Positions 1-16,742 of a stretch of DNA of 64,000 bases are shown in pieces. The notes under the pieces were generated by a model, which worked only from the letters and a program-made list of their open reading frames with translations, searched no databases and was not told the DNA's origin. Both the position numbers and the translations under genes were made by a program. Within the stretch, counting starts at the first letter, position 1; the number at the start of each line of letters is the position of its first letter. This DNA is from Otis tarda (taxonomy: Eukaryota > Chordata > Aves > Otidiformes > Otididae). The stretch covers positions 21,452,501 to 21,516,500 of the forward strand of contig CM048553.1 in the NCBI GenBank assembly GCA_026413225.1, read 5' to 3'.

Positions 1-2981
1 CTGCACACACCCTTTAATTCTCATATGGTCAAATGCCATATATGTATGCACCTATATATTTAATTGTGACTAATAAAATCTGTCATTGCTGTGGTTTGAG
101 AAGAAATGCAAAATTTGAACCTGCTTTGAACGGAATGCTACAGATGCATCTTCTCTGCTACGACGAGTACATGTGGAGAAGCACAATCAATAAATTTAGA
201 ACCAATACCTGCAATTTCAGAATAGTGTTAGGGCTACTGGGATTTATGGGAAAATTCATTGACAGTAACTTTCACTATATATTACAGGTACACTGAGCAG
301 GTAACGTTTGAATCTGGATTAGCATCTGGCTTGTGGTTCATAACCAAATTAGGGCTCTGAATTGGATTAGATTCTGCAGTCCAGGAATTTTATGGCCCAA
401 TCTTGTAAGATTTTTTGCCTAAAATGGAGAAAGTTTGGGATAAGCCGATTTCATTATTCAGACTGTAATTTCAAAGAAGTAGGGGTCCTTGGAAATAAGT
501 TTAAGCAGTGCTGGAAGAGGAGAGAGAGAAGTCTGTGTCCATACAGTCAATGTGGCTTGCTCCCTAATTCCATCCAGTGGTCCCTAATTGCCCACATCAT
601 ATGCGTGTGAGGTTGCTCCAGTCTTCTTTTTGGAATTAGCCAACTATTTCCCTACAAGAGGAAACCTGAGAACGGTTGTCAGGACAGTTTGCTCCAAAGC
701 TCTCCATCAGATAGACAGGAGGTGTACGGTCTTCACCGACTCAATTTCAAACAGTCCCAAGAGGCCTCACACCTTCAAGCACCTCGGGCCATGCAATGCA
801 CACAGTCAGCACCATGCTATAAAAATACCACTCTGGCAGCCAGCAACACAAACCTCTCGTTATAATGTACACCCGGGACTGAAAAACCACAAAAACCAAT
901 TACGTCTCATGGCAAAGGGGTGCTGTATTGGACCCAAGGGAGAATGACTCAAATGCTTTGCAGTGCAGATGTGGGCCCTGCAGGCCAAATGGCTGGTGGC
1001 ATGGTTTTTCTCTGCAGAGCAGTCCACAAAAATGGCACAGACATAGACTTTGAATTCTCCAAATAGAGAGTCTTAACACTGCTGAGAAAATGGATTCAGC
1101 CACCAGGATTAGAAAACAAACCCACTCTATTCCAAGACAGTGACAGGCTCAGGTTTGAGATGTCAACTGCAAATGTATCACAGGAAAATAGGACAAAAGG
1201 AATGTAGAAGTTCTATGTTCCAGAAGGGACCTCTGTTGCTTTCCACTTTCAGATTAGTAGACCTACAAACAAACTGTGAAACTGCAAATACATTCTAATT
1301 TTTAGTCCTTAAAATAAAAATATGTTAATTTGTAAGGAGATAGCACAACATTCAGAAGAGTGTTATTACAACTCTGTATAATTCCTCCAGAGATGTGGTT
1401 AATAAAATAAGTGAACTGTAAATCCACACCCAAAAGGCACAAAAAAAAAAAACTTGAGCAAAATAATAAACATGTCTACAAAGCAAAGAAAGTTTATCTA
1501 GCAAGTCTGCACACAACAATACTGAATTTCATACTCAGAAATTCTTCCAGCTCAGAATTTTTTCAGGGTATTTCAGCTCTGAGGATAGAAAAAAAAAGGC
1601 AGAAATGAGCTTTTTTTCCTGCAACTCTTTTGAAAGCAAGAGAAGGAGATACCCTGCAAGGTGGCTGAAGCAATTTTTCTTGTTAAAGAACCAACCTGTC
1701 AAGTCTGTGGTCTTCCAATGGGAAATAAACTCTTTGAAACAAACAAACAAAAAAATGTTTTGCAAGACCATACAGCAATTTTTTTTTGGCATTTTAATTT
1801 GTGTTCAAATACCTTTTTTTTAAATTATTTTCTAGAAGGAGGCATTTTTCTTAGCCAAAGTTATGAACTCTAACTGACATAGATATGTAACTTACGGGCT
1901 TATATGGAACTTCGGCGTAAATATAGAGGTAGCAAGCCATTATTTGAGCTGGGCCAGATGTATTTTAAACCCCACTGTGATGTTGTCAGCCTCAAGGCAC
2001 CACTCAATATTTATAATGAAGTAGCATCTTTAAAGACCTCATTTCATGCCGTGCAGGATCTCCTTATGCTGAAAACCTTAACACAATTATACACAGCAAA
2101 AATTGAAAGGGAAAGGGAGGACACAATATGCCCAAAGCCAAGAGGCAGGACAGTGTGGAGGTGGGAATAAAGCCTGTTTTCCCCTGCTCGCTAGACAGTA
2201 CACTCACTGTTCACAACTTAACTGCCTCTCTAGGTCTTTCTGCACAATGTGCAGTGGGATTCAGGTTTTATGTAAGAGTTTGCCTTGAAGGAGGTATGTA
2301 CTTTTCACAGCAATGGCCAATGAATAAAAGAACAAATGAAACAATGGAAGGGCCACTTTGACCTTGAAACTTCACTAACATAGTCAGTAATTTTCAAGCT
2401 CTACAACTCTATAGCTTGTAGGAGGATAGGAACAGATTCCCTCCAACATTTGTGGATCTGCTCTGCACATAACCCAATCTGTCATGCAGGGCCTTGGGAG
2501 CTGGGATTTGCCTATTAGCAATAGTGTGCCCATCGGTCAAGAGAGTTACCAGAGGCTGTAACGTGCATAGTATTAGCCCAGTTTTATTCCTCTGATTGGA
2601 TTACATATGGCCAGCTATAAAAATGCTTGTGGCTGGTTCACATACTACTGGCACAGTGGTGTCCTGGGCACAATGAAGTCTTAAGTATTCCATTTCACAT
2701 CACCATATGTTTTCAGTCAGGCTAGCTTAGTCCTTGGAATCAAAACCAGCCCCGTAGTCAATATGCAAACACATGCTACTGTGAATACAATAGCAGTAAC
2801 AATTATGTGCCTGCATTTGCCTTTTATACTGAAAATGGTTGAAAGTCTACTGAAAGAGCTCTTACTCTATCAACAACAGTAAGACATATTTAGCATATTC
2901 TAGTATCAGACCACCACTGTGCTTTGGAAGAGGAAGAAGTTGATAGAAAAAAAAAAAGAAGAAATGGCATAAAAATTGTAC
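1..2981 (-). other. CACNB2: CACNB2 intron towards the last exon (partial)
   Basis: Intronic sequence from the donor at 2981/2980 to the window edge. I see no exon-like block, no RNA gene and no recognisable repeat, apart from A-runs around 1441-1452 and 2947-2957. Open frames here are short and carry no family motif. The C-terminal exon should be beyond position 1. Confidence 0.75.
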
Positions 2982-3167
2982 CTGTAAATTAATATTTGAA
3001 CCTGGGCTAATAGGAAGAGTGGCTGTTGCAAGTGTGCGAGTGAGAAGCTGGTTAGGAGGATTGCTGCTAGGTGGATGTGTGGCCTTCCAGTAGGCTTCCA
3101 GATAGTCAGCAAGGTGCTCACAAGCATCTTCAAGCTGGTTCTCATCAAGAATTACATCGAACATTTC
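2982..3167 (-). CDS. CACNB2: CACNB2 exon 13: end of GK-like domain and start of C-terminal tail
   Basis: 186 nt, 62 codons, phase 0 at both ends. It begins [20 protein letters not shown], continues [15 protein letters not shown] (end of the GK fold) and then runs into a variable tail, [12 protein letters not shown] and [26 protein letters not shown] is the last GK helix and contributes to alpha-1 binding. The tail resembles beta-2 (RTLATSTLPLSP) rather than beta-1 (RTMATAALAASP). Acceptor TTTATCAG|GAAATG; donor CAG|GTACAA, weak. If that donor is not used, the frame stays open to 2862, adding 39 mostly hydrophobic residues. The last exon, expected to carry the Ser/His/Arg-rich C-terminus, was not seen between 1 and 2981. 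Confidence 0.95.
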
Positions 3168-5511
<2,344 letters not shown>

Positions 5512-8500
5512 TTAGTTTTAAGAAATATAAAAATGGGGTAGACTGGTGTGTTGCTCCTCCTCAGGCTGGCAGGATTTGTTAGCTGTGCATGTCCCTGGCA
5601 TGCTAGGGAGACAAACACAACGTTAACGAGAGCATTTTGCCCCTGGTTTGTTGTCCTCGCAGGCAGCGCTGCCCACCTCTCTCACCTCCACCGCTTCCTG
5701 CAAGCCCAGCCTGGAGACGTACTTTCTTACAAGACTCCAGCTCAGATATGTAAGAAAAAAAAAGATGTAAGAATGCCTGCTGCATCACATGGTAATCTTA
5801 CTGTGCCATTAATTTCATACCTGTAAATAATTTCAGCTTTAATCTTACGTAGTAATCAATTTGCTCAAACTGGAGTACCCAAGATAGGCATTAAGATGTA
5901 CCATTGTGTCTGTATTAGCAGAAGCTCCTGGTTTTCCACTTATTTCAACTTATCAAACCTCTGGAAAACAGAGTTTCCTTCATATACTGGCCTCAAACTT
6001 GATTACTATGTGTAAAGCACTTAAAAAAAAGAATTAAATAATCCAAATAATGCTATGATATCCTCCTCACAACCCTAGGAGTTCTGGAAAGGTAATTTTC
6101 CCAGAAAAAAAAATAATCCTGTCCTCTGGTACTCATGCTCCCAGCTGCTCAGCACTCTGCCTGATTGGCAGTAGTTTCCAGGACAAACCTCTCCAAGACA
6201 GATGGACTGAGTCCGCTTTTACAAGTGATGTAGAAACTGTCTCCATTCCCAAATGAAACAAACCTAAATCTTGTAATAGCAAAATCGTCCTTAAAATGGA
6301 GTCATGTTTTCCTGCTCACATCTTGCTATAGGCTGACTTCACAGAGAAATTACAGAAGTTGGATGATTTGTGCAAGTCTATAAAGTTACAGAGCCAGACA
6401 AGATTGTAATTCACACAGATTTCCCTTTAAAGGTTGTGCACATTCCATGAACCAAAATCAGATTAGATATCTAGCCTGTTCAAAGTAAATATTAGAAGAT
6501 AACCAATAGAAACTTAAATGTCAAAAAGAGGTACCAAAAATGTATTTATCAGAGAGTTTCTTAAAATTATACTATCAGCATTTTACCTCTTATGCTGGCA
6601 CAAGCATTACATTTGCTTGAAAACACAGGCTACCTGATCTGGCTAAGGAGTTGTCTACAGCAAATGGTCTCTTTCAAGAGGTGTGAAGAGACTGATTTTT
6701 GTTCTCTTAGAATAGCAACTGAAGAAATTAGGTAGCATGATAAGGCTGCAAAATTTCCAAGAGAGAGCAATACATCCCAGCTAGTCTCCATTTAGCTCAA
6801 GGTCTTTCAGTTCCAAATCAATAGGTGACTAATAGAATAATTTTATAAATGAAGTAAGATCTTAAATGGCTATCAGAAAATCTATATATGATGCTCTCTA
6901 TTGGAGAAGGCTGACATTGTTTTGGATCTATTAGAAATCATCTCCATCTGTTTGTAGTTATCTCCAATTTTGGCTGAGTACCTGCCAATCAGTCTTTTAC
7001 AGCAGAGAACATTGCGAGATGTGCACGGCGTGCTGGTACAGAAAGCATCGGTGTGTGCTTTCCTGCTTGTTGATAAAAGCACTGCGGCCCAGCTGCTGTC
7101 TGAATTAAGACCACATTTCTGAAGACAGAACTTCTGACGGTTCTTGGCACATTCACGATTGTATTTGGTGCAACTTTGTTACATAGAGATATTGTTGGAA
7201 TGACTGAATACCATTGTCTCAGTGATTTAGCAGAAGACAGTCAATAGTCTATTCCTAATTTAAGTCCAAATGACATCTAGAATAAACATATCAGAGAGAA
7301 TTTGTCATACTGTTCTGATGATGAGTTTGGATTGCTTTCCTGCAATTTCAAACCAGGCTCAACACTTCAGTCAGTTTAACAATATTAGTTAATGCATTAT
7401 TTTAAGACCATTCCAGACTGCTAAAAACCCTTGTTCAAGACAGTATGTAAGCAGCAAAATCTGTCTTTTTGCTAGTGTATCATAATTTTGACTGGGGAAG
7501 TGGTATTTGCCACACTGCTGGAAGCACTTTTCTGCCAGTATAGAATATATCTCTGTGAACCAGATTTCCTGCTATAGTTTTTGAAACAACCCTTTGCCGG
7601 GGCAGAGTATGCCTCAGACTATCTTCTATCGGGAAACACACGCAGGGCAATAATTGCAGGTAACTGTGGTCTTATGAACCAATAGCTTTCACCTCAGTCT
7701 AAAGATGGAGAGATAGCTTTTCCATCAATTAAAAAAGTGTTTCACTATTTATTTGTCTTAACTTGGGCACAGGAGAAAAGTTAAAGGAACTATATACTTA
7801 GCTGATGAACTATGTTGTTTGTCTACCTCTCCAGTCGAGAAAAGATGGGAAAAAAAGCCACAGAGATTGCTAAAGAGGTCCTGATCTGTCCCTTGGAGTA
7901 GTTATTCAGCTTCTGGAAAAGCCTGCACTTTGCTTGAAATCTTCCTTATATTCTAACTTTTTACTACACATAAGATTGTTGCAATTACTTAAATAATAGT
8001 AGCTTCTCTTATTAGTTGACAAAGGCTTTATCTACTGCTGCAGCTTTGGTTTTCATCTTTATTTAACAACATCCCTCAAAAAACAAATTCTAAACCTGTA
8101 AAGATTCTTTCCCCAGAAGACACTCAACACAAATTTTCTCTCACACTTTTTGACCAAAGTAAGCAAAGAACCCTAAATGTCATGTGAGGATAGTAACACA
8201 AAAGTCACTGGTACGTAATATCGGGAGCTGAGAACAATGACAGTGTGGTATCTTCAAAGCAGCTCAGTAATAGCTTAGCAATCTTCCTGCCTCCATTAGT
8301 ATAATCTATTTATAATAATGTCCCTTCTGGTATACTGGAGAGGCATAACAGTGAGGCTGTAACAGTTAACTCCAATAAATTGTATTTGCCAATCATAATA
8401 AGAAGCATAAACATAATTAGATCTACTGTGACAATCATCATGAAATGATCAGCTACAACACTCAAAACCAAAAATAAGCTATCAGATTTTAAAGTGACCC

Positions 8501-11500
8501 TTATAATCTATTTGATATGGCCTCCTTGGTAATCAGAAAGGGAACATATTTTAAATGACAAGAGCACTCAACTATTTATTCCATACAATAGAGGATCAAC
8601 TCTAAGAAACAAAAAACACACATCTCCTAGCCAACTTTAAATATTGCATATTTAAACTTACTCCCATACATTAATTCCAAATATACTTACTGTACCCTGA
8701 AATGAATACAAATGCAGTGCAAGCAGAGCACAAGTAAATGTCTGCATTATGGGGCAGACAAATATTCTTTACACCAGTTGGATCAGAAGTGAATTTCAAG
8801 CAAAAATTTTTAACAGTTCATTACAATAATCTCACCTAAAGTAAAGGCAAAGGCACAGCAACACTGCATTCCATCTATGTCAGTTCATAATAACAAGATG
8901 AAGTATGCTGGAATTTAGGGTCACTTATACAATGCCATGGTAAAAGAACATTGTCTACTCTACACAGTTGGAGAAACACAACCCTTCTTCAGACTTGGGC
9001 AGAAAGCATCCATAGCAGCCAGGAGTCACTGGGACACCCAACTTGACAGAGCAGTGCCCACATCAGCACTATGTTTTAGGAAGACTCTGATGAGATGGCA
9101 GTTTGGAGATGGGGACGTGATGCAAAATGGCTATGCTTCTGGCCTGCAAAGGCCAAATTAGAAACCACAAAATATTGCTTATATGCAGCAAGGAGGTTTT
9201 GATATTCAGCAGGAACAGTGAAGTTCACATACTGTCAACTGAATACAGTATGACTTCAATACCCTATTCAATTTGACCTTGTTTACTTCTCTTGGGTATT
9301 GGTGGCATCATTTTGCTCACAGACACAAATTTGTAAATTATTACTTGGACTGCAACACCTACAGAAACAAAGTGTTCTCTTTTTCTAAACAGAGCTCCTG
9401 ATACTACAGACATACAGCACGAAAAGAACATACGTATGTCAATGCATGTCATCTAAAAACAATTAGCAACACCTTGCACAAATAGCTTTCAAATATAAAG
9501 AGAACAGACATTGGTAGTCATGATTTTTCTTATGCTAATTCTTTTGTGCAAACATACTTCAAAATAATTAATCACTAAATGCCATTAACATAATTTAAGA
9601 AATTAGAAGTTTAAGGCAGCCTCAGGAATTCCAAAACAAAGGCAAAAGAAACAAATGTGCTATGTATCCCTAGTGTCTTAAAAGTAAATGCTAAGTATTG
9701 CACCAAAAAACCAGCTGAGAAATGGATAAAGGGCATATCTGAAATCCAAGAAAATGAAAAAAGAAAAACAAAAAGGAAGTGATGACTATTGAGTTGTGCC
9801 CACACACCTCTTGATTAAGAAGTAAATAATGAACTTGACTGACAGAATTCAAATTTAAAATTTTAATTTGTGACCATGTGTGTGTATACACATGCTTATG
9901 TCGTGGACAAAAATCACCAAAGTGTCTACAGTAGGTGTTGCACTAACCAGAAGGCAGGTACTTGGCCACAGCAGGCTATCCCAGACCACATCGGATGCCT
10001 GTGCTTGCTGTACAAAGTGGAGAGACCAAAATGCTACCAAGGGTGATCCAGAAAGCTACACAGTGCGTGAACAGTCCGGAGCAAGCCAGTAAGAACGCCC
10101 ACATATATGTAAGTGCCTGGCCTCTTTCTTCTCATCTTCCTTTTTCCTCCACGCAAGCACCTAGGTTGGGCAGGAAGGGAGCTGACAGCTGGGCCAGGCT
10201 GGACAGGGGACAGCTGGTTCCATCCGTTCCCCGGCCAGGCAAGTTCAGCCCTGTGGTCTCCAGGCAGAATGAGGTGTTCCACCCCACAGCAGTGGCAATG
10301 CTGCGGAGTAGAAGCCTCTCTGTCTCCCCTCCAGTGGGCCCCGCGAAGAAGGAAAGAGTCTTGGAGGGGAACATAAGTAAGAGAAGATGAATGCTCTAGC
10401 TTAGTCCTCAGGCAATGAGCCAGAAGATACTGGATTGCAGGTGTTTTAATCAAATTTCTAACATAAATGTGATTTTGTGAATATACTTACATTTCCCTGG
10501 TCTCAACCAAAACCTCTAGCCACTAGCTTGTTACATAAAAAGGGGAGGGTGGGAGTGGGAGGATGACAATATTTTCCAGGGAAAGTGGCTGCATGTGTTA
10601 CTCATGCCTAACAGATGGGGCTCCTGCGAGGGATAAGGCAGAAAGGAGGGGAGCGTGTCTGCTGCTCTGCCTGGCGCTCCCATCTGGGCTCCACTGAAGG
10701 AGAGCTGTGGGGTGAGGTGCTGCAGGAAAACAGGGTTTTCCTCTTCTTGCCTGCAGAGGCTCAGTTTAGAGAGAATTCAGGCGGCCTTGAAGGCACACAC
10801 ACGTCCAAGTGGTGTTCACAGATAAAATGCGATGTTTGGAAACCTCAACATAACCAAGATCTATTTATAATGGATTAACATCTCCTGAAATGCAATACTG
10901 TAATTATGTGAAAATATAAAACAGATAGTGTCATTTAAAAATACTAAATAGCACATGAAAATGTCTACATCCTCCTCTATTTCTCTGGGCTAGCAAAACA
11001 ATAGCATTCATGGAATTATGCTGCTTATGCCAAGTTTAAACTGGAAGTAAATTTTAACAGCCTATGAATGGAAAAGCTTGAATTGCAGCAGAAACACGAG
11101 TGGATGAGCACTGCACAGGGCAGAGCTGCACTGAGATGACTTCACCAGGTAGATCTGCAGCCGCTCCAGAAGATGCCATGCAGCAGCACAGCACTGCTCC
11201 CATCATTAAGCTTCCCCACACTCAGCTCTGGCCCATACATAGCCACTAAGTAAGTATTCCCCAGGTCTGTTGTTTTATTCGGAACAAACATAAATAAAAA
11301 TGTTTAGCCTTTTTCACAGACAGGATGTGGAACCACTCCATCGCTGGCTATTCAACTCCTCCTGCTGATGGTGTACCACTTGCAAAATATTTGCGCATTC
11401 ACTGAGTGGGAGAGATACTGACTCTGTAGCCTGACGCTTAGAGTGGGAGGCAAAACACGTGGATTCCAGTTCTTTCTCCAGGGAAAGTTTAATTATTATG

Positions 11501-14500
11501 CGGAGTGCATAAGACTCAGCAGGACCGACTGACAGCCATCATAAAGGTGATCATATCCCTGTGATGGGCAATGGAAATTAAAAGCTCATGCCTTTGTTAG
11601 CAGAGAACAGAAATTAACCCAGACTTCTTTGCATTCTGGTTAAACAACCCAAACCCTTAGTCTTGGATAAAATGAGAACACAGACACCAACTTTTTATCA
11701 GTTCCATGAGCCTAGGAGAAAGAAAAAATAGTGTATCAATTCAGCCTACAGGTGTGAATAGTGTTACGGCAAGGAAACTCTATTCTTAAGCAAACAGCTA
11801 ACTTGCTAAAAATATTTCATTCACCTATCCAAGTATCTTAGTTATTATACAGATGTCCAAAACCTTAAAAATTATTCTCAGACATTGCTATATTGCTTTG
11901 TCTCTAGCACGTTTTGTTTCAATATAGTTATCAATCATACATATTTCAGTGCAGTACCATGAGGAAATATAGTGACATGTGGCTGAGAGCTATCTCTAAT
12001 TTACAGAAATCAATAATTATTTCCCCTCGTCCCCATATATCCTTTGAAAACAATCAGGAAATGTAACTAAAATACTTCGCCAATACTGTATCCAAAAAAA
12101 TATTTGTAAGTTAGAATACTGGAAAGTTACTACCAAACTTCTAACGCAGAACTACCTGGAGAATTCATTAGACAGGCTCTGACCTTAGATGTTAACAAAA
12201 TCAAGGCTGACCCAGCCGGGTAAAAGAGCATTTTGAGACATATGAGGCTAAATTATAACAGGTTCAGGATCTTCATGCTACTCTTCCCCCATCTGTATGC
12301 AAAAAGAAGTGTAACCACATCCTCATGATAACCCAAAAGCTCTTGGCTGCTATATTACAGCATTCTGGTTCAAAGCAGCTTCAGGTTCAGCAGATTCCTT
12401 TTCCATATCTGAGGATTTAATGCCTGGACGTGAGAGTTCTAGACATTTGTCCCAGCTATCTTGAAGATAAAATTATAAAGGGACAATCAGGATTCTCCAT
12501 AACACAGTGAACCATCTTTTTTCTTCTCTTTGAACTATATTAGATCCTTCAGAATTTGGAACGGAAATACGCTCTTGGTTAAATCCAAATTTCCACGGCC
12601 TCTGTAAATAGGGAAGGATTTTTATGAGGCTTAGCTAGCACTCTTTTATTTTTAATTAATAGTTGGGGAAGCATTTAATTGAAACTTATCATATACAACA
12701 ACCATCATTAAATTACCAAACATGGAGAATACATAATAACATTATCATATATATGCATATAATGTGTATACACATATAAAATAGTTACCATCTTTTCAAC
12801 CATTCAACTGGCTTTTCACACAGATATCAAGAAAATAAAAATAGAAGGCTGAAATTTGCACTGATCATCCACTACTATTTCTTCAAGCATTTATGCTTCA
12901 TTTTCAGCAAACGAAACTGGGATATCAGCCTAATGATGTGAATGGGATCTCTAGATATTTTCTAGAGACAACTTTCCAAAGCTAGGCACTCAATTGCCCG
13001 TGCAATTTGGGTGCATGTAATGCCTGACGGGTTACTGCACATGCACACAGAAAGTAAATAAACAGATTCCCAGCCTGCAATCATTTTACCATATACATGA
13101 CAACATATTTTACATCAGCATCCACACATCTGTGTTACAATATGCATATGAGGTGCACACACCTTAGAAATTCACAGTGGAAAATCTAATCGTTAGCACT
13201 TCCTTGTTAATCTCAACTTTATTTTTAGAATTACTTGAAAATAAGTAAGGAAATCCAGCAAGATTTTCTAAAAAAAATACTTAGCAACACAGTAGAGGAT
13301 TGGCTTTTGTCTATCAGTGAGCCAGTTACGAGAAACACAGGGTGGTTCGGTGAGAGGTACAATAAAGCACTGAACACAAAACAGCAGGAAAAGTAATTTG
13401 CAAGCTTGTATACATACCCAAAACATCTGGAAAGGGAGAGCATTAATGAAGCAAAGAATGGAAAAAGCCAAGACAATCAGGTTCTTGTACAAAGCATACA
13501 GCATGAGGTAAGGTTATAACAAGTGTAACATACACAGAAACAACAAGAAAAAGGTTTGGGTCCTTTTGATGAAGAAATGCTGCAAAAGCACAAAGCTGGT
13601 TCTGCAGTTTCTGCAAATGGCACACGTACATACAGAAATTTAACTAACCCAATTGGGACTGATTTTCAGGTGAATGAGATTTAACCTTATACTGCACCTT
13701 CTTGGAGAGAAAAGTCTTTTCAAAATTACAGATTTCTTCTAGGCTTTTAAAGAAATTAATCAATTGCCCTTTCCTTGAATTTAGTTCTAGCATTTCACAT
13801 ATAAACATGTAACAGTATTGACAAGCAAACATTTCTCTTTATATACAAAACAAGCTTTCACATAGGAGAGGAATAAGACTGCACTGTCCTCCTAAATCTT
13901 TATGAGACAGGCATTATTTTATAAAATTCTTGGATACATTAATTTTACACTAGAATATTCAGAGGTTTCCAATGAGTCAAATCCCAAGTCTATTTGTAAC
14001 CTTTACAGGAGAAAACTTTCAGTTGATAGGTGTCTGTAGCATTAAGCCCATTGGGATTTCCCTATAATCCTGTGAATTCAGCTCCTCATGGCAATTCCTA
14101 CTCCTGATTATCACATTGTTTGTCTATGCCTCCTTGAAGTTAATTCTGGGTTATCTGTTAAATCACCTCCAAATAGTGGTGCTCACGCCACTGTTTACTG
14201 TACCGTGCACAATTACGAACAATATGCACAATATGGCAAACCAATTATGGGTGATAAGGTAAGAGCTGTTCTCAGAAAAAGGTTAATTTATTTCCTAGGA
14301 AAAAAAGTATTTGGTATTAATATATCAAGCACATTACCTTTGTACTATATTTACTCATTGCTAGAACACATTAAAATAATACTTAGATAAAAACCAACAA
14401 TATATTTGCAAAAGTCTAAGAAATAGCCTTCTCTGCTGCAGTTACAGCTGCTGCTCACAAAGGGGAGTGTAACTGAGGGATAGATCAGTCGCTTGACTGC

Positions 14501-16557
14501 CTAGCTGCATGAGGTCCCACTGCACAGGGGTGGGTGTGTAACGGAATCGCTTCCCATCGAACCTGGAAGGTGGGAAGGGATTTGGATTAACATAAAGAAG
14601 CTCTGGGGAGCTATATTTGCTATAGTAAAAAGCCATAAATTTAGTGTTTGCTGAAATTCTGTTATTTTATTTGCAGTGGCTTGGAGAAAAGGCCCTATTG
14701 TTCTTATTTTATACAAGGTAAAATGTAGGCAAAGAAATAATTCACTTCCCAGGACCTGAGTCCCAAAGTGTAAGATTTATCTATGACTGAAACTTGGATT
14801 AGAAGAGAATATTATTTGGCTGCAAAGCTAATACAAATAAAGTAGGAAATGCTAAGATAGATTTCTTAAATCAAACCTTTGTGGTCTGTATTATAAGATA
14901 GCATGCTCAGGAACATAAAGTAAAGTTGTTTCTGTAGGGCTGCTGTCTGAATCAGTACACAACTCCACACACTGTCAACTGATAAGCAGCTATTGAATCA
15001 TTTACTTTCTCTTCATTGTCAAATACGTGTTTCACATCTCATGTAGAGAGCACACTGGTCTAATCTTTCTCTGAAAACACAATGAATAAATTATTTGTGG
15101 GCTATTTCATAGCACTTACTGTGGTAGTATTTCACCAATGCAATAAAATGATTTTTCACTTTGAAACACCCTGATTAGGTGAGAAGCTGGAACTGTTTGT
15201 ATTTTTCAGATAGAAAACTGCATCACAAAGAATAATCACAAGTTATCACTAATTCGGGGGAGGGGTTCAATTTCAGAAATGTAGTGTCTGATTCTTCAGA
15301 GTAACTACCATAGTAAAAATTACATTCAAACTAGAAAAATGGAAGCCACCCTAAAGGAAACTGATTTCTGGATATTCTTTCTTCCAAAATGGAATGTAAC
15401 CTTGAAGTTTCTTTTAGAAGTCAGTACTAAGACTCAGGACATGCTTGATGCTGCTCTGTACTGTCAGTACATGATATCAGTACTGATCTGAAAGAAGAGA
15501 GAAATTCTTTGATAAGCTGGGAATGAAAAGAATAGCTCCCCAGATAAATGCCTGCAAAGAGGAGAGCCTAAAATGAGAGGACTTCTGGGGAATGAGGAGC
15601 CATGAGGCTGGTATTTCACAAGGTACCCAATGGTAGCTCCAGCAGTTCATAATGTACTGACGGGTTTCCATCTGCATTTTCCAAATTGGTGCATTTACCA
15701 TACGATGTGCTGATTTTGGTGACACATATTCTTGTTCAACAGGTTCAAAATGTGAATCTCCATTTCAGACAGAATACTTAATACTTCTACAAATCATGCT
15801 TGAAGCATGCAGAAACCACTGGGGAAAAAAATAGCCATCTTTATAAAGCTTGTAAATAATTAGTTCAATACTATATAGAAACTCAGTATCATAGGCAGCA
15901 GAATCCACTATTGCATTGGGTTATTCAGTTAACTCAATAAAAAGAGATTCTCCCTTTCCACCCCTCAGCACTGCACCTCACCTCTGACTCAGTGAGCCAG
16001 GAGCGCTGGTGGTGGGGCAGGAGGCAGCGTGGAGGGCCCCGTCAGGAAGGGCAGGAAGGAGATGCTCCTCCCCTCTGTGCCACCATCCTCCGCTGGCATC
16101 AACCCCAGCTGAAGGCATGGGCAGTCACCATGCCGCAGGCACAGCATGATCTGCACTACCTTGGTGAGCTTTACAGGGTGCCGTCTCTGACACTGAGACC
16201 TCAGTGGTGCCAAGGGGCCACTTTTTGGCCCTGGCTTGACTGTGCAAGCCACTGTGATTCAGAAGAGAGGCTCACGGCACATCATGCTGCAGCTTACAGG
16301 CTATCGGGTCATAGGCAGCAGACACCCTTCTCCCACTGAGGCTATCCCTTTTTTCCAAAAAAGAACCATCATCTGCTGAACCAACAGAGACAGACCAGTG
16401 CTCAGTACGCTTAAGACTGAAATTCAGATCCCTGTTCCAAACCAGGTACAGAAGAAGCTAGACTCTGCATGTGCTACATCCCAAATGTGTGTTTTAATTA
16501 TTGGGGTATGAGCTCTTGGAGGGTAGAAGATGTGTCATGAAGGAGTTTTCTCTTTAT

Positions 16558-16581
16558 GATCAGGAACTCGATCAGGAACTC
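16558..16581 (+). repeat. Perfect tandem duplication of a 12-mer
   Basis: GATCAGGAACTC occurs twice in direct succession and is followed by a third partial GATC. A local slippage-type duplication within the 14.3 kb intron. Confidence 0.9.
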
Positions 16582-16704
16582 GATCTTGGGTACAAAAAAA
16601 TCTTTCCTGTTAAAACTGGTTGATTTACCATCACAAAAAGCTTTGGTCAAATCACTGTTTCTTTTCCTGCTCCCCAAATTGAAATTGAAAATGCCCTGTT
16701 TTGC

Positions 16705-16742
16705 TTCCTGAAGTTTCTTCATTTGCCTTCCTGAAGTTTCTT
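16705..16742 (+). repeat. Two-copy direct repeat, period 23 bp
   Basis: TTCCTGAAGTTTCTT at 16705-16719 recurs exactly at 16728-16742. Local duplication, intronic. Confidence 0.85.

Noticed and set aside
9962..10453. Overlapping open frames of about 140 codons on both strands
   Set aside because: No domain or motif is recognisable, the frames overlap in a GC-rich patch inside the 14.3 kb intron, and no splice-bounded structure fits. Most likely chance frames.
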